A stretch of 64,000 bases of DNA from Alphaproteobacteria bacterium (lineage in GTDB: Bacteria > Pseudomonadota > Alphaproteobacteria > UBA6615). The stretch spans positions 62,001 through 126,000 of the forward strand of contig JAALLF010000001.1 in the NCBI GenBank assembly GCA_011087645.1. Direction: 5' to 3'. Below the pieces are notes generated by a model that was not told where the DNA came from, made no database searches, and worked only from the letters and a program-made list of their open reading frames with translations. The position numbers and the translations under genes were made by a program. Position 1 is the first letter of the stretch. Each line of letters begins with the position of its first letter. Shown piece by piece: positions 8,829-19,874 of the stretch.

Positions 8829-8960
8829 GGTTCCGATCCCCTCACGTCATAATCTTGCCGACCTTATGGCGTCGCGGCGGCCTATGACAATCGGAAATCT
8901 GTCAGGGCACGGGAAGATGGGTAATAAAACGATACGTTCGAAGAACCGCTGTCTAGTCCC

Positions 8961-9221
8961 TCACCCTTCCGGGGCGACAATCAGACAATCCTGGCTTCGC
9001 GTTTTCAGGGTGTCGCACAAGGACGTTGCCGCCGTCCGGTCCGCCAGGGGACCGGCCTGCACGCGGTAGAACGTACCCTCGGACAACTCGGCCAGTTGGA
9101 CATGCAACTCCAGCCCGTCCAACAGGTCTTGGTTGGCCTGCTGTAGCTTTGACCATACAGCCGCGGTCTGCTCTTGGCGGCGCAAGGCAATCAACTGCAC
9201 GCGCCAGCCTTTACCGTTCAT
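8961..9221 (-). CDS. SPOR-domain segment, probably the displaced C-terminus of the Sel1 protein
   Basis: This frame encodes about 86 residues with the SPOR pattern: WRVQLIALRRQEQT at the start, then GTFYRVQAGPLADR and a final CLIVAPEG. SPOR domains bind denuded peptidoglycan glycan strands at septa. The frame stays open upstream of its ATG (reading PALPLSSPEEAAAIISTP) back to about 9313, where it abuts the Sel1 reading frame. I therefore read it as the C-terminal domain of a Sel1-SPOR envelope protein separated by a one-base shift, not as an independent gene. Confidence 0.7.
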   Translation of the reverse strand: MNGKGWRVQLIALRRQEQTAAVWSKLQQANQDLLDGLELHVQLAELSEGTFYRVQAGPLADRTAATSLCDTLKTRSQDCLIVAPEG

Positions 9222-9244
9222 CGTCTGTGGCAGCGGGGTGGAAA

Positions 9245-9955
9245 TTATGGCGGCCGCCTCCTCAGGCGAGCTGAGGGGCAGTGCGGGTGGCGACGTCGTC
9301 TCGGCGGCGGGCCGTTGGCGACATTTCCCGGTCCTGCGGTACCAACCGGACGGACCAGTTTCGACGCTGTCTGCGCACTATTGCGTGCCTGGCGTTCTTC
9401 GACACGGGCTAACGCGCGACGCCGCTGTTGGCCCGACATTAGCGGTTCGAGCAATAGCCGGGCCTTGGTCGCGCCCGCATGGCCCTGCGCGGCGGCCAGC
9501 GAGTACCACATATAGGCTTGTTCATAGTCGCGTCGGGCGCCATCGCCATTTTCGTACATCGCGCCGAGACTGCTCTGGGCCAGGGCATACCCCTGCGCCG
9601 CCGACAGCCGGTAGAACATCACCGCCTTGGCATAGTTCTGCTGCACGCCGTAGCCGTTGCGGTACATGACCCCAAGATTATTCTGCGCGATGGCATAGCC
9701 TTGAGTGGCCGAAAGCTGGAACCATTTGATGGCCTCGCCATAATCCTGACCAACGCCGTGGCCGCGCGCGTATAACAGGCCGAGGCTGGCCTGAGCGTTC
9801 GCGTCGCCACGTCCCGCCAGGGGACGCCAATGCCCCAATGCCGCTTCGTAGTCGCCGCGTTCATAGGCCGCGACGCCTTCGGCTATATCCTGCGCGGCGG
9901 CCGGTGCGGCCAACACCGCCAGCGCGACGAGAAGGGCGGGGAGAGACGGTTTCAT
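9245..9955 (-). CDS. Secreted Sel1-repeat protein, apparently frameshifted before its SPOR domain
   Basis: A clear signal peptide occupies residues 1-21 (ending PAAAQ). It is followed by Sel1-like repeats between about residues 40 and 170, seen as AQASLGLLYARGHGV, AQNNLGVMYRNGYGV and AQSSLGAMYENGDGA. After about residue 215 the frame turns into Arg/Pro-rich residues and stops at 9245. Adding one base in the CG-rich run at 9301-9313 would join it to the SPOR frame and give a protein of about 330 residues. Sel1-SPOR proteins are common alphaproteobacterial periplasmic cell-wall proteins. The break could be a sequencing or assembly error or a real mutation. Confidence 0.8.
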   Translation of the reverse strand: MKPSLPALLVALAVLAAPAAAQDIAEGVAAYERGDYEAALGHWRPLAGRGDANAQASLGLLYARGHGVGQDYGEAIKWFQLSATQGYAIAQNNLGVMYRNGYGVQQNYAKAVMFYRLSAAQGYALAQSSLGAMYENGDGARRDYEQAYMWYSLAAAQGHAGATKARLLLEPLMSGQQRRRALARVEERQARNSAQTASKLVRPVGTAGPGNVANGPPPRRRRHPHCPSARLRRRPP

Positions 9956-10251
9956 GCGCCTAGCCTAGCACCAACCTGGCCCTAAAAAGAAACGCCGGCG
10001 CCGCAATTGGCCAAAAAGCGTCAAAATGGCGCTTATTTGGGCCATTTTGCGTGTATTTGGAGAATTTTTAGGCGCACCGTATAATGGCCTCATCGCCTGA
10101 AAAGTGTAGATCGCGAGGAAGATTAAGGGGGTTTAAACGGGGGTCAAACCGGGGAGAAACCGATGCGCGCCTATTTCTATCTGCAAATGATGCTGCACCG
10201 CCTGACCAAAGACAGGTCCGGCCAATTCGCCAACGCCTATTTACAAATCGT
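9956..10251. other. Intergenic stretch with an imperfect hairpin, no gene seen
   Basis: No credible coding sequence is present. An imperfect inverted repeat, CCAAAAAGCG (10011-10020) against CGCTTATTTGG (10030-10040), lies about 60 bp upstream of the Sel1 gene start and could be an operator or hairpin. The segment ends where the IS6-type remnant begins. Confidence 0.4.
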
Positions 10252-10461
10252 GGCCGCTGGCTCAATAACCGGGCCGAAAACTCACACCAGCCGTTCCGGC
10301 GACGAGAAGGCGCGATGGCCAGGTTCAGAGACATCAAGACCTTGCAAAAATTCGCTGTCGTTCATGCCTCGATTCACAACCACTGCAATCAAGATCGCCA
10401 CCTCCACTGCCGAAATATTTCTATGGAGAACCGCGCCGCCGCGTTCGCTGAGTGGCGCTAA
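10252..10461 (+). pseudogene. IS6-family transposase, C-terminal remnant
   Basis: About 70 codons match the C-terminus of IS6-type DDE transposases: GRWLNNRAENSHQPFRRRE with the catalytic Glu in RAENSH, then RFRDIKTLQKFAVVHASIHN, then AAAFAEWR before the TAA stop. The DNA-binding region and both catalytic Asp residues are absent, and the upstream reading frame shows no similarity. The fragment is an inactive remnant marking this interval as a past insertion zone. Confidence 0.85.
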
Positions 10462-10804
10462 CTGGCAACTTGAGAAGTTTGACTGTATTTGATCAGCTAA
10501 TTCGAGCTCAATTACTCTGACACTGCCGGCTAAGTCTTTGAAAAGAGTGGTGGTGGACGCAGTCTTGAGCGAACCCGTCTCTACGCAATTTCCCTGTTTA
10601 ACAGGGAAAGAACAGGGAATTTTCTAGGGTCGTCAGACCACTCGCGGCGGAACGATCTCATCGGCACCAGCCCTGTACAAAATTTTATGCTGCAGTGCAA
10701 TAAATACATTGGTAAAACATAGTGTTTATGCATATCTGTAGCGGGCAACAAGGTCGTTGTGCACCGCAATATTTTTGCAGCATTTGAGGGAGTTAATGCA
10801 ATGA
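10462..10804. other. AT-rich spacer with ACAGGGAA repeats, no gene seen
   Basis: The sequence is more AT-rich than its surroundings and has no credible open frame. It contains a perfect 10-bp inverted repeat around one T (TTTCCCTGTT/AACAGGGAAA, 10589-10609). A third copy of AACAGGGAA follows at 10611-10619. It ends at the left inverted repeat of the IS element. Confidence 0.45.
10589..10619. repeat. Palindrome TTTCCCTGTT-T-AACAGGGAAA plus a direct third copy
   Basis: The arms at 10589-10598 and 10600-10609 are perfectly complementary around a single central T. A third AACAGGGAA follows at once in direct orientation. This may be a protein-binding site or part of a degraded mobile-element end. 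Confidence 0.6.
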
Positions 10805-11964
10805 CTGTAAGGCGCAAAAACTTGATCTGTCATGTCATGCAGCGACATCGTACACGTGATGCAGCCCACTGAGCACGGGTCGCGCGACAACGTCGGTCCC
10901 TTTCCGGCTTGCGCCGGGCGAAGGAGGCGCCTGCGCGCACGGCGCCTGTTGCCCGACCGACCGGTGGGGACGCCAAAGGTTGAAGTAGGTGACATACTCG
11001 GCCAACACGCGATGCAGATGCCGCTCGTTCAGGATCAGATAGTGGTCCAGACATTCAGTTCGGACCGATTTCACCCATCGCTCCGCGATTGCGTTGGCCC
11101 GGGGTGATCTGAACGGGGTTCGGATCGATGTAATGCCGAGGTTGCGGATCCGGCGATGGAAGACGGCTCCGTAACGACTGTCGCGGTCGTGGATGAGAAA
11201 ACGCGGTGGCGCACGATCCCAACCGCATGCCTCCACGATTTGCCGTCCTGTCCACTCGCTTGTCGGGTGCCGTGTCGTGCGGACATGCACGACTTCCCGA
11301 CTGCCGTGATGAACAATGAAAAAGACGTAGATTGTCCGGAACAGGATCGTCTGAACGCAGAAGAAGTCACAGGCCCAGATCTCCTGAGCATGGGAGGAGA
11401 GAAAACTGCGCCAGTTCGGCGATGGCTTTCCTCGATGGATGCCTCGCATATACTTCGCGACGGTCCTCGCCGAGACCTTGAAACCCAGCTTGACCAGCTC
11501 CGCCTGGATACGTTTCTGTCCCCACAGGAAGTTCTCAGTTGCCATGCGGCGAATGAGCGCCTTCACTTCCGACGAAATCGTTTTTCGTCCCAATCTTCCT
11601 CGAGGTCGCGAGCGCCAGCGCCAGTAGGTTTTCCATCCCCTACGGTGCCATCCCAGCACCGTTCCGGGCGTCACGATCAAAAGCGATTTTCGCCAGCGCG
11701 GGTACCACCGAGATGCCAGAATCCAGAACCGACGATCCGGGTTCTGCAATCGTGGCCGCGAACGCCGTCGTTGCAGAACCAGAAGTTGCTGACGAAGGCA
11801 AAGATTTTCAGCAACCAATGACGCCTTCGGCCTGAAGAATGCCACAATCGCCCGCACCACCCAGAATACCAAACCAGTCCCCCGCTTTTCTTTCTCTTAG
11901 TGGAAGCTTTTCACGATGGTTCAATCACGGAAAGTGGCGCAGATCTAATTTTTGCGCCCTACAG
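10805..11964 (-). mobile_element. IS element with one DDE transposase and 25-bp imperfect terminal inverted repeats
   Basis: The left end at 10805-10829 (CTGTAAGGCGCAAAAA, then CTTGATCTG) and the right end at 11940-11964 (inverted CTGTAGGGCGCAAAAA, then TTAGATCTG) match at 22 of 25 positions and bracket a single transposase gene, giving about 1,160 bp. No target-site duplication was recognised next to these ends. The right end abuts a truncated recombinase gene, so the element, or a deletion it caused, removed the rest of that gene. Confidence 0.8.
10835..11872 (-). CDS. DDE (integrase-core) transposase, apparently intact
   Basis: The 345-residue protein has an N-terminal helix-turn-helix region with basic residues and an rve-type catalytic core. 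The catalytic residues are Asp in IWACDFFC, Asp in LIHDRDSRYG and Glu in NAIAERWVK, with 34 residues between the last two. It resembles the IS3/IS481-like single-ORF 'integrase core domain' transposases. The start is TTG at 11872 with no strong ribosome site. The frame is uninterrupted and both inverted repeats are present, so the element could still be mobile. Confidence 0.88.
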   Translation of the reverse strand: MVFWVVRAIVAFFRPKASLVAENLCLRQQLLVLQRRRSRPRLQNPDRRFWILASRWYPRWRKSLLIVTPGTVLGWHRRGWKTYWRWRSRPRGRLGRKTISSEVKALIRRMATENFLWGQKRIQAELVKLGFKVSARTVAKYMRGIHRGKPSPNWRSFLSSHAQEIWACDFFCVQTILFRTIYVFFIVHHGSREVVHVRTTRHPTSEWTGRQIVEACGWDRAPPRFLIHDRDSRYGAVFHRRIRNLGITSIRTPFRSPRANAIAERWVKSVRTECLDHYLILNERHLHRVLAEYVTYFNLWRPHRSVGQQAPCAQAPPSPGASRKGTDVVARPVLSGLHHVYDVAA

Positions 11965-12179
11965 GCGCCAGTTCAATCCGGGAGTTGGCTCGGCTAGAAG
12001 GAGTCGACCCGAGCGACATCGGGCACAATATGCAGCTCGCTTTCCTGGCTCCGGACATTACCGAAGCTATCCTCGCAGGCCGTCAGCCGGTCGAATTGAC
12101 GGCCCACCGCCTGAAGCGCATCGGCGCACTACCGCTCGAATGGGGTCACCAACGCGCTCTTCTCGGCTTTTCCGCCTGA
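11965..12179 (+). pseudogene. Serine recombinase (resolvase-type), C-terminal remnant
   Basis: The frame beginning at the IS end encodes about 70 residues typical of the C-terminus of large serine recombinases in alphaproteobacteria: SIRELARLEGVDPSDIGHNM, then LAFLAPDITEAILAGRQP, then LTAHRLKR and WGHQRALLGFSA. The catalytic resolvase domain and its serine are missing. The fragment lies on the 3' side of tRNA-Lys, as expected for an integrase of an element inserted at that tRNA. It is a remnant, not a functional gene. Confidence 0.8.
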
Positions 12180-12342
12180 AAAACCGGCTCGATTATAAGC
12201 ATCAACAGCCCGAAGAACGGGTCGTCAATTTCGCCGACGGAGACTTTCTGGAAAATTCACCGGGATCCCAGCGTTATCACCGTCTCTGCACCGTGATTAT
12301 TACCAATAAACCGCACCAAACCGGCGGTCACTCCCGCGTCGT

Positions 12343-12371
12343 GCACCAGCGGTCTCGGAGACCGTCGGTGC
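12343..12371. repeat. Strong hairpin just beyond the 3' end of tRNA-Lys
   Basis: GCACC/GGTGC outer arms and CGGTCT/AGACCG inner arms around a CGG loop form a near-continuous stem. On the minus strand it begins about 11 nt after the tRNA CCA. No T-run follows on either strand, so it could be a processing or termination hairpin or a relic of the integration site. Confidence 0.5.
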
Positions 12372-12381
12372 GGAGGGTGGG

Positions 12382-12457
12382 TGGTGGGCCGTGAAGGGCT
12401 CGAACCTTCGACCTAGTGATTAAGAGTCACCCGCTCTGCCAACTGAGCTAACGGCCC
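12382..12457 (-). tRNA. tRNA-Lys (anticodon CTT)
   Basis: The minus strand folds as a complete 76-nt cloverleaf. The acceptor GGGCCGT pairs with ACGGCCC, the D arm is GCTC/GAGC, the anticodon arm GGTGA-CTCTTAA-TCACT has CTT in the loop, the T arm is GAAGG-TTCGAGC-CCTTC, the discriminator is A, and CCA is encoded. Remnants of a recombinase and IS elements lie directly past its 3' end, consistent with use as an integration site. Confidence 0.96.
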
Positions 12458-12545
12458 CACGCAAGGAGTGCGGGATATAGCAAACCGGCCTGGGGCTGTC
12501 GATAGGCGGTGACGGGAGCCGAATCGCGCCACTGGGGGTGGCCCG

Positions 12546-13688
12546 TTAGGCCGCGCCGCGGCGGTTGATATAGATGCCCCGGTGGAGCCAACAGCTCATC
12601 ACCAACCCGAAGCCGATCAATACCGTCAGCAGGGCCGTACCACCATTGGAGATCAGCGGCAGCGGCACGCCAACCACCGGCACCAGCCCCATCACCATGG
12701 CGATGTTGATGAATACATAAAGGAAGAAATTGACCACCAGGCCCATCGCCAACAATCGGGCGAACTGGCTGCGGCAGCGGAAGGCGATGAAAATGCAATA
12801 GCCGATCAGCATGGCGTACAAGCCAATGAGCGCGGTGCCGCCGACCAGGCCAAACTCCTCGGCCAACATGGTGAAAATAAAGTCGGTCTGTTTTTCGGGC
12901 AGGAAGTTCAGATGGCTTTGGGTGCCCGACAAAAACCCCTTGCCGAACAGGCCACCGGAGCCCAGCGCGATCTTCGATTGCATGATGTGATAGCCGGCGC
13001 CCAGGGGATCGGATTCCGGGTTCAGGAAGGTCAGCACTCGCTGCTTCTGATAGCCGTGCAGGAACTGCCAGCCGATCGGTATGGCCGCCAGCCCAGCGCC
13101 ACCAACCACTAGGAATTGCCAGACCCGGGTGCCGGCCAGCCACAGCATGGCGAGGCCAATCAGGCCGAGAACGCCGGCGGTGCCTAAATCAGGCTGGCGT
13201 AGCACCAGAGCCATCGGCGCGGCGATGAGGATGAGTGGCAGGATAAGATAGCGAGCGCGGCCGGCATCGTCGGCTTCGAGCCCATGAAAATAACGCGCTA
13301 GGGCCATCACCAAGACGATCTTCATAGTTTCCGACGGCTGTAGCTGAATGACCGTAAGATCAAGCCAACGCTGGGCACCCATGCCCACAGAACCCATTAC
13401 CTCGACCGTCGCCAGCAGAATGAAACTGAGCCCGTAGAGCGCATAGGACACTTTGAGCCAAAACCGGATATCGATGACGGCGATCACCAACATCATCACC
13501 ACCCCAACGCCAAAGCGCACCATTTGACGCGAGGCCCACGGGCTTAAATCGCCGTTGGCGGCGGAAAACAGCATGGCGAAGCCGATTCCGGCAATCAGCG
13601 AAATCATCACCACCATTTCCCAATTGAGGTGGATCAGTTTTTCGCGCAGCGACAGCTCGGGCGAGCCGAAATCTCCAACCCGCGACAT
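12546..13688 (-). CDS. rodA: Rod shape-determining protein RodA (SEDS glycosyltransferase)
   Basis: The 380-residue SEDS-family protein has about ten membrane helices. It shows the family motifs RQPDLGTAGV, the acidic and basic loop with QKQRVLTFLNPESDPLGAGYH, and TDFIFTMLAEEFG. RodA polymerises lipid II glycan strands for side-wall growth in the Rod complex with PBP2, MreB, MreC and MreD, all encoded directly upstream on the same strand. It is the last gene of the mre-mrd block; its start is six bases past the mrdA stop. Confidence 0.96.
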   Translation of the reverse strand: MSRVGDFGSPELSLREKLIHLNWEMVVMISLIAGIGFAMLFSAANGDLSPWASRQMVRFGVGVVMMLVIAVIDIRFWLKVSYALYGLSFILLATVEVMGSVGMGAQRWLDLTVIQLQPSETMKIVLVMALARYFHGLEADDAGRARYLILPLILIAAPMALVLRQPDLGTAGVLGLIGLAMLWLAGTRVWQFLVVGGAGLAAIPIGWQFLHGYQKQRVLTFLNPESDPLGAGYHIMQSKIALGSGGLFGKGFLSGTQSHLNFLPEKQTDFIFTMLAEEFGLVGGTALIGLYAMLIGYCIFIAFRCRSQFARLLAMGLVVNFFLYVFINIAMVMGLVPVVGVPLPLISNGGTALLTVLIGFGLVMSCWLHRGIYINRRGAA

Positions 13689-13694
13689 CGCCGC

Positions 13695-15581
13695 CTACAC
13701 CTTGCCGTCGGCCGAGCGCGACCCGGCGACGTCAGCGCCCGGGGCTTGGCCCGCCGGATCCCGCTTTAAGGTCTCGACCATGATGTCGCGGGCGATCGGC
13801 GCCGCGACGCTGGAGCCACCGCCGCCGTGCTCGACGACAACGGACACCGCATAGCGTGGCGCCTCGACCGGCGCGAAGCCGACAAACAGCGCATGATCGC
13901 GCCGCTTCCACGGCAGCTGATCGTTGCGCAAAATCCCGGCCGCCCGCTCGGCCCGGGTAATCCGGCGCACCTGCGACGTACCGGTCTTCCCGGCCATCGC
14001 CATGCCCGGCACCATGATGCGGGCGCGGTAGGCGGTGCCACGACGGCTATTGGTAACCCGCCCCATTGCTTTGAGGACCAGATTAAGATGGGTTGAATTA
14101 ACCCCGATATCCGGCACCGGCGCATCGGAGCGGCCGCTCAGACTATCGCTGGCCATAACATCGCGGGCAATGAACGGTGTCACCGCCTTACCGCCATTGG
14201 CGAGCCGGGCCGTCATTGTCGCCAGTTGCAGCGGCGTGGCCAGAACAAAGCCTTGGCCGATCGCCGACACCAACGTCTCGCCCTGTGCCCAACGCTGACC
14301 GATGATGGCACTCTTCCAGGCTTTGGTGGGGATAAGCCCGGGCCGCGAGCCGGGGATATCGAGATCGAGCTCTTGGCCGAGCCCAAATCGCTTGGCCATA
14401 TCGGCGATGCGGTCGATGCCAACCCGGCGCGATATCTCGTAGAAATAGACGTCGCAGGACTCAGCGATGCCCTTGTTCATATTCGTGTGGCCATGCCCTT
14501 GGCGTTTCCAGCAGTGGAACTTGCCATCACCCAGAGTAAGGCTGCCGGAGCAGAAAAATGACGTCTCGGAATTGATCAGCCCGGCCTCAAGTGCCGCCAG
14601 AGCCACGATCATCTTGAAGGTCGAGCCCGGCGCATATTCACCGGCGATTGCCTTATTGCGCAGCGGCGCACGTTCGTCGTCGGCAAGCGCGCGCCATTCG
14701 GTCTCGCTGAGGCCGTTGGTGAAGTTGTTGGGGTCGAAGGTCGGTGTCGAAGCCTGCACCATCGTTGCGCCAGTATGAACGTCGAGCACCACAACCGAAC
14801 CGGTCTGATCGCCCAACGCCTTCATGGCCGATTGCTGCAAGGCGGTATCGAACGTCAGAACCAGGGTCTGGCCGGTTTGCCCTTCGCGCCGGCCCAACTC
14901 GCGAATCACCCGGCCGAGCGCGTTGACTTCGAGTTGGCTTGATCCCGCACGTCCGCGTAGGGCCAAATCGAACGTGCGTTCGACACCACTGCGGCCGATG
15001 CGAAACCCGGGGAGTTCTAGCAGCGGATCGCCAGTCTGATGCTTGGCGGCGGCAGCGCCAACATAGCCCAGAATGTGCGAGGCCACGTCGCCTTGCGGAT
15101 AGAACCGCCGGTCGCCCACATCGATGATGACGCCGGGTAGGTCTGGTGCGTTCACTTCGATACGCGCCACATCTTCCCAGTCCAAAAATTCACGCACCAG
15201 GACCGGAACGAACTTCCGCTTGCGCCTTACCTCTTGCAGAATTCGCGTCCGCTCATCGGCGGACAACGGGATCAACAGGCCCAATCGGTTGAGGGTCTCA
15301 TTGATATCCGGCGTATTTTCCGACTTAACCAGCACTTGGTAGTTCTGCTGGTTGACCGCTAGGGGCACACCGAAACGGTCGACAATCTGTCCGCGCGAGG
15401 GCGCCAAGAGGCGTAAGTTGATGCGGTTCTCGTCGGCCAGCATCTGAAAGCGGTCGGATTCGACGACCTGCAGGTAATACATGCGCCCGACGAGCGTCGA
15501 TAACAGCGCGAATTTACCGCCCGCCAGGATAGCCGCGCGGCGCGAGAACATACGTTGGCGGTCACCGTCGCGATTGAGCAT
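13695..15581 (-). CDS. mrdA: Penicillin-binding protein 2, transpeptidase
   Basis: ATG at 15581 overlaps the mreD stop by one base (TGATG) and is preceded by GGAGG, giving a 628-residue class B PBP; the open frame extending to 16181 is an artefact. An N-terminal membrane anchor (about 20-40) is followed by a dimerisation region. The transpeptidase domain has STFK (Ser320, Lys323), SCD (375-377) and KTGT (532-535). It crosslinks side-wall peptidoglycan with RodA and is the target of mecillinam-type beta-lactams in related bacteria. Confidence 0.96.
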   Translation of the reverse strand: MLNRDGDRQRMFSRRAAILAGGKFALLSTLVGRMYYLQVVESDRFQMLADENRINLRLLAPSRGQIVDRFGVPLAVNQQNYQVLVKSENTPDINETLNRLGLLIPLSADERTRILQEVRRKRKFVPVLVREFLDWEDVARIEVNAPDLPGVIIDVGDRRFYPQGDVASHILGYVGAAAAKHQTGDPLLELPGFRIGRSGVERTFDLALRGRAGSSQLEVNALGRVIRELGRREGQTGQTLVLTFDTALQQSAMKALGDQTGSVVVLDVHTGATMVQASTPTFDPNNFTNGLSETEWRALADDERAPLRNKAIAGEYAPGSTFKMIVALAALEAGLINSETSFFCSGSLTLGDGKFHCWKRQGHGHTNMNKGIAESCDVYFYEISRRVGIDRIADMAKRFGLGQELDLDIPGSRPGLIPTKAWKSAIIGQRWAQGETLVSAIGQGFVLATPLQLATMTARLANGGKAVTPFIARDVMASDSLSGRSDAPVPDIGVNSTHLNLVLKAMGRVTNSRRGTAYRARIMVPGMAMAGKTGTSQVRRITRAERAAGILRNDQLPWKRRDHALFVGFAPVEAPRYAVSVVVEHGGGGSSVAAPIARDIMVETLKRDPAGQAPGADVAGSRSADGKV

Positions 15582-16105
15582 CAGGCCTCCACCATGCCGA
15601 TAAATCGGCGCTGCGCATGGACCAGAAGCCAGGCGACCACGGGAAACAGAATTATCGTCATCACCAACGCGACCAGCGTCGTTTCGGGTGCGAGAAAGGT
15701 GCCGCGGGCCAAGGATGCCAATATCCAAGCAGCGAAGGTGGCGATCGGCGCCACCAAGGCAAACGCGCTCCAAAACACCCAGAACGGCTTGCCGGCGATG
15801 AAGCGCCTCTGATTGAGCACTAAGGCCTGCACGAGCAAATAGACCAGCGCATACATTCCAAAAGGCGCGCCCGCGACGGCGTCCTGCACGATACCGAGAC
15901 CGAAGACCGCGGCGTAGGGCATCAGGTCGGGCCGGAACACCGCCCAATAGTAGAGTGAGATTAAGGCGAATGCCGGCGCCACGTCGCTCAATGTCGGTAA
16001 GGGTAAGGGCAATTGCCCGACCAGCACGAATAGAAAGGTCGTTGTCACCGGCACCAGATTCCGCAACCAACGCCGGATCAGCGTAAAACCGGAGAGTGCG
16101 TTCAT
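15581..16105 (-). CDS. mreD: Rod shape-determining protein MreD
   Basis: The 174-residue integral membrane protein has five or six hydrophobic helices and the MreD pattern FRPDLMPYAAVFGLGIVQD. ATG at 16105 overlaps the mreC stop (ATGA). It links MreC to the rest of the elongation complex. The assignment rests on membrane topology, size and position between mreC and mrdA, since MreD sequences diverge quickly. Confidence 0.93.
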   Translation of the reverse strand: MNALSGFTLIRRWLRNLVPVTTTFLFVLVGQLPLPLPTLSDVAPAFALISLYYWAVFRPDLMPYAAVFGLGIVQDAVAGAPFGMYALVYLLVQALVLNQRRFIAGKPFWVFWSAFALVAPIATFAAWILASLARGTFLAPETTLVALVMTIILFPVVAWLLVHAQRRFIGMVEA

Positions 16106-17007
16106 TGCCCCGTCCCAAGCGTGCGCCGCGCCGGCGCCACCGGTACCTGCTCGGGCGCCGGCAAAATGCCATCCACGCCATAGTCCAGGATCACCGCTTG
16201 GTTCAAACGCGACCAATCGACAAAGGGCTGAACCGTGATGTCGGTGTCAGAAGCCTGAGCCACCGCCCCGACCACAAGACCCGGCGGATAGACACCACCA
16301 TGGCCCGACGTGACGATACGGTCGCCAGGAGAGATCGGTGAATTGCCGGGCAGAAACTGAAGCACCGGGCGGGACGAATTATCGCCGCGGACAATCGCGC
16401 GGTCGCCGGTCGATTCCACAACAACGGGAATGCGCGAGTTGATGTCGGTCAACAGCAGCACCCGCGAGGTGCGTTCACCGACTTCGGCGACGCGACCGAT
16501 AAGGCCACCCTGCCATATGACCGCCTGACCACGGCGAATGAATTGGCGCGAGCCAGCATTGATCAGGAGAGAATGGAAAAAGGCGCCGCCGGTGTCGGCT
16601 ACGACCCGCGCGGTGACAAATTGGGAGCGCTTATCGGGCACATATTCAAGCTGGGCGCGCAGCGTGGCGTTCTCGACACCCAATCGGCGCGCCTCTTGAA
16701 CCCATTGCACCAACCGCGCGTTTTCGTCGCGTAACTGGCGGTTTTCCTCGTAGACGACAAATAAATTTTCGACGCTATCGGCGGCTTGCCCGACCGCCTG
16801 CACCGGCTGACTCAACACAAATAATATGGGGGAAACCGCATCGACAATCGCCAAACGCATGCGCTCGATGCCTGACGATTCAGCCTTACTCAACAGCATC
16901 AGGGCGAATGAAAGCGCAACGAAGCCCAAGAACGCAAACCGTTGCGCCCATACACGGACTGGCACCGCCAGCCCGGCGACCGAAACTCTGGCATTACGCT
17001 TCGCCAC
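16102..17007 (-). CDS. mreC: Rod shape-determining protein MreC
   Basis: The 301-residue protein has a short cytoplasmic N-terminus, one membrane helix (about 20-42), a coiled-coil with ENLFVVYEENRQLRDENARL, and the periplasmic beta domains containing DINSRIPV and GDRIVTSGHGGVYPPGL. It starts at GTG 17007 with GGGAG upstream. MreC scaffolds PBP2-RodA on the periplasmic side. It follows mreB after a 41-bp gap. Confidence 0.96.
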   Translation of the reverse strand: MAKRNARVSVAGLAVPVRVWAQRFAFLGFVALSFALMLLSKAESSGIERMRLAIVDAVSPILFVLSQPVQAVGQAADSVENLFVVYEENRQLRDENARLVQWVQEARRLGVENATLRAQLEYVPDKRSQFVTARVVADTGGAFFHSLLINAGSRQFIRRGQAVIWQGGLIGRVAEVGERTSRVLLLTDINSRIPVVVESTGDRAIVRGDNSSRPVLQFLPGNSPISPGDRIVTSGHGGVYPPGLVVGAVAQASDTDITVQPFVDWSRLNQAVILDYGVDGILPAPEQVPVAPARRTLGTGQ

Positions 17008-17048
17008 AACTCTCCCTTAACACGCGCGACGTTCGCCCGAAGGCAACG

Positions 17049-19765
<2,717 letters not shown>

Positions 19766-19791
19766 TGGTCCAGTTCCAAATTTGGTTCGTT

Positions 19792-19874
19792 GACTTAGGT
19801 GATAGCAATGACTCCCCTAAACATGATGACCCTATATTTTTTGGGTGCTAACGATGTTTAGGGGCACCTAAGTC
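19792..19874 (-). promoter_or_regulatory. Nested perfect inverted repeats in the leuA leader (candidate attenuator)
   Basis: The outer arms GACTTAGGTG/CACCTAAGTC (19792-19801 and 19865-19874) are perfect over 10 bp. The inner arms CCCCTAAACAT/ATGTTTAGGGG (19814-19824 and 19854-19864) are perfect over 11 bp. On one side the arms are contiguous; on the other they are split by 12 nt. No U-run follows, so translational or Rho-dependent control is as likely as classical attenuation. Confidence 0.7.

Noticed and set aside
10795..11975. Target-site duplication flanking the IS
   Set aside because: Bases outside the inverted repeats show no matching direct repeat at either end choice tried.
15582..16181. 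Long N-terminal extension of the mrdA frame
   Set aside because: It overlaps mreD completely and lacks similarity; ATG 15581 with GGAGG fits PBP2.
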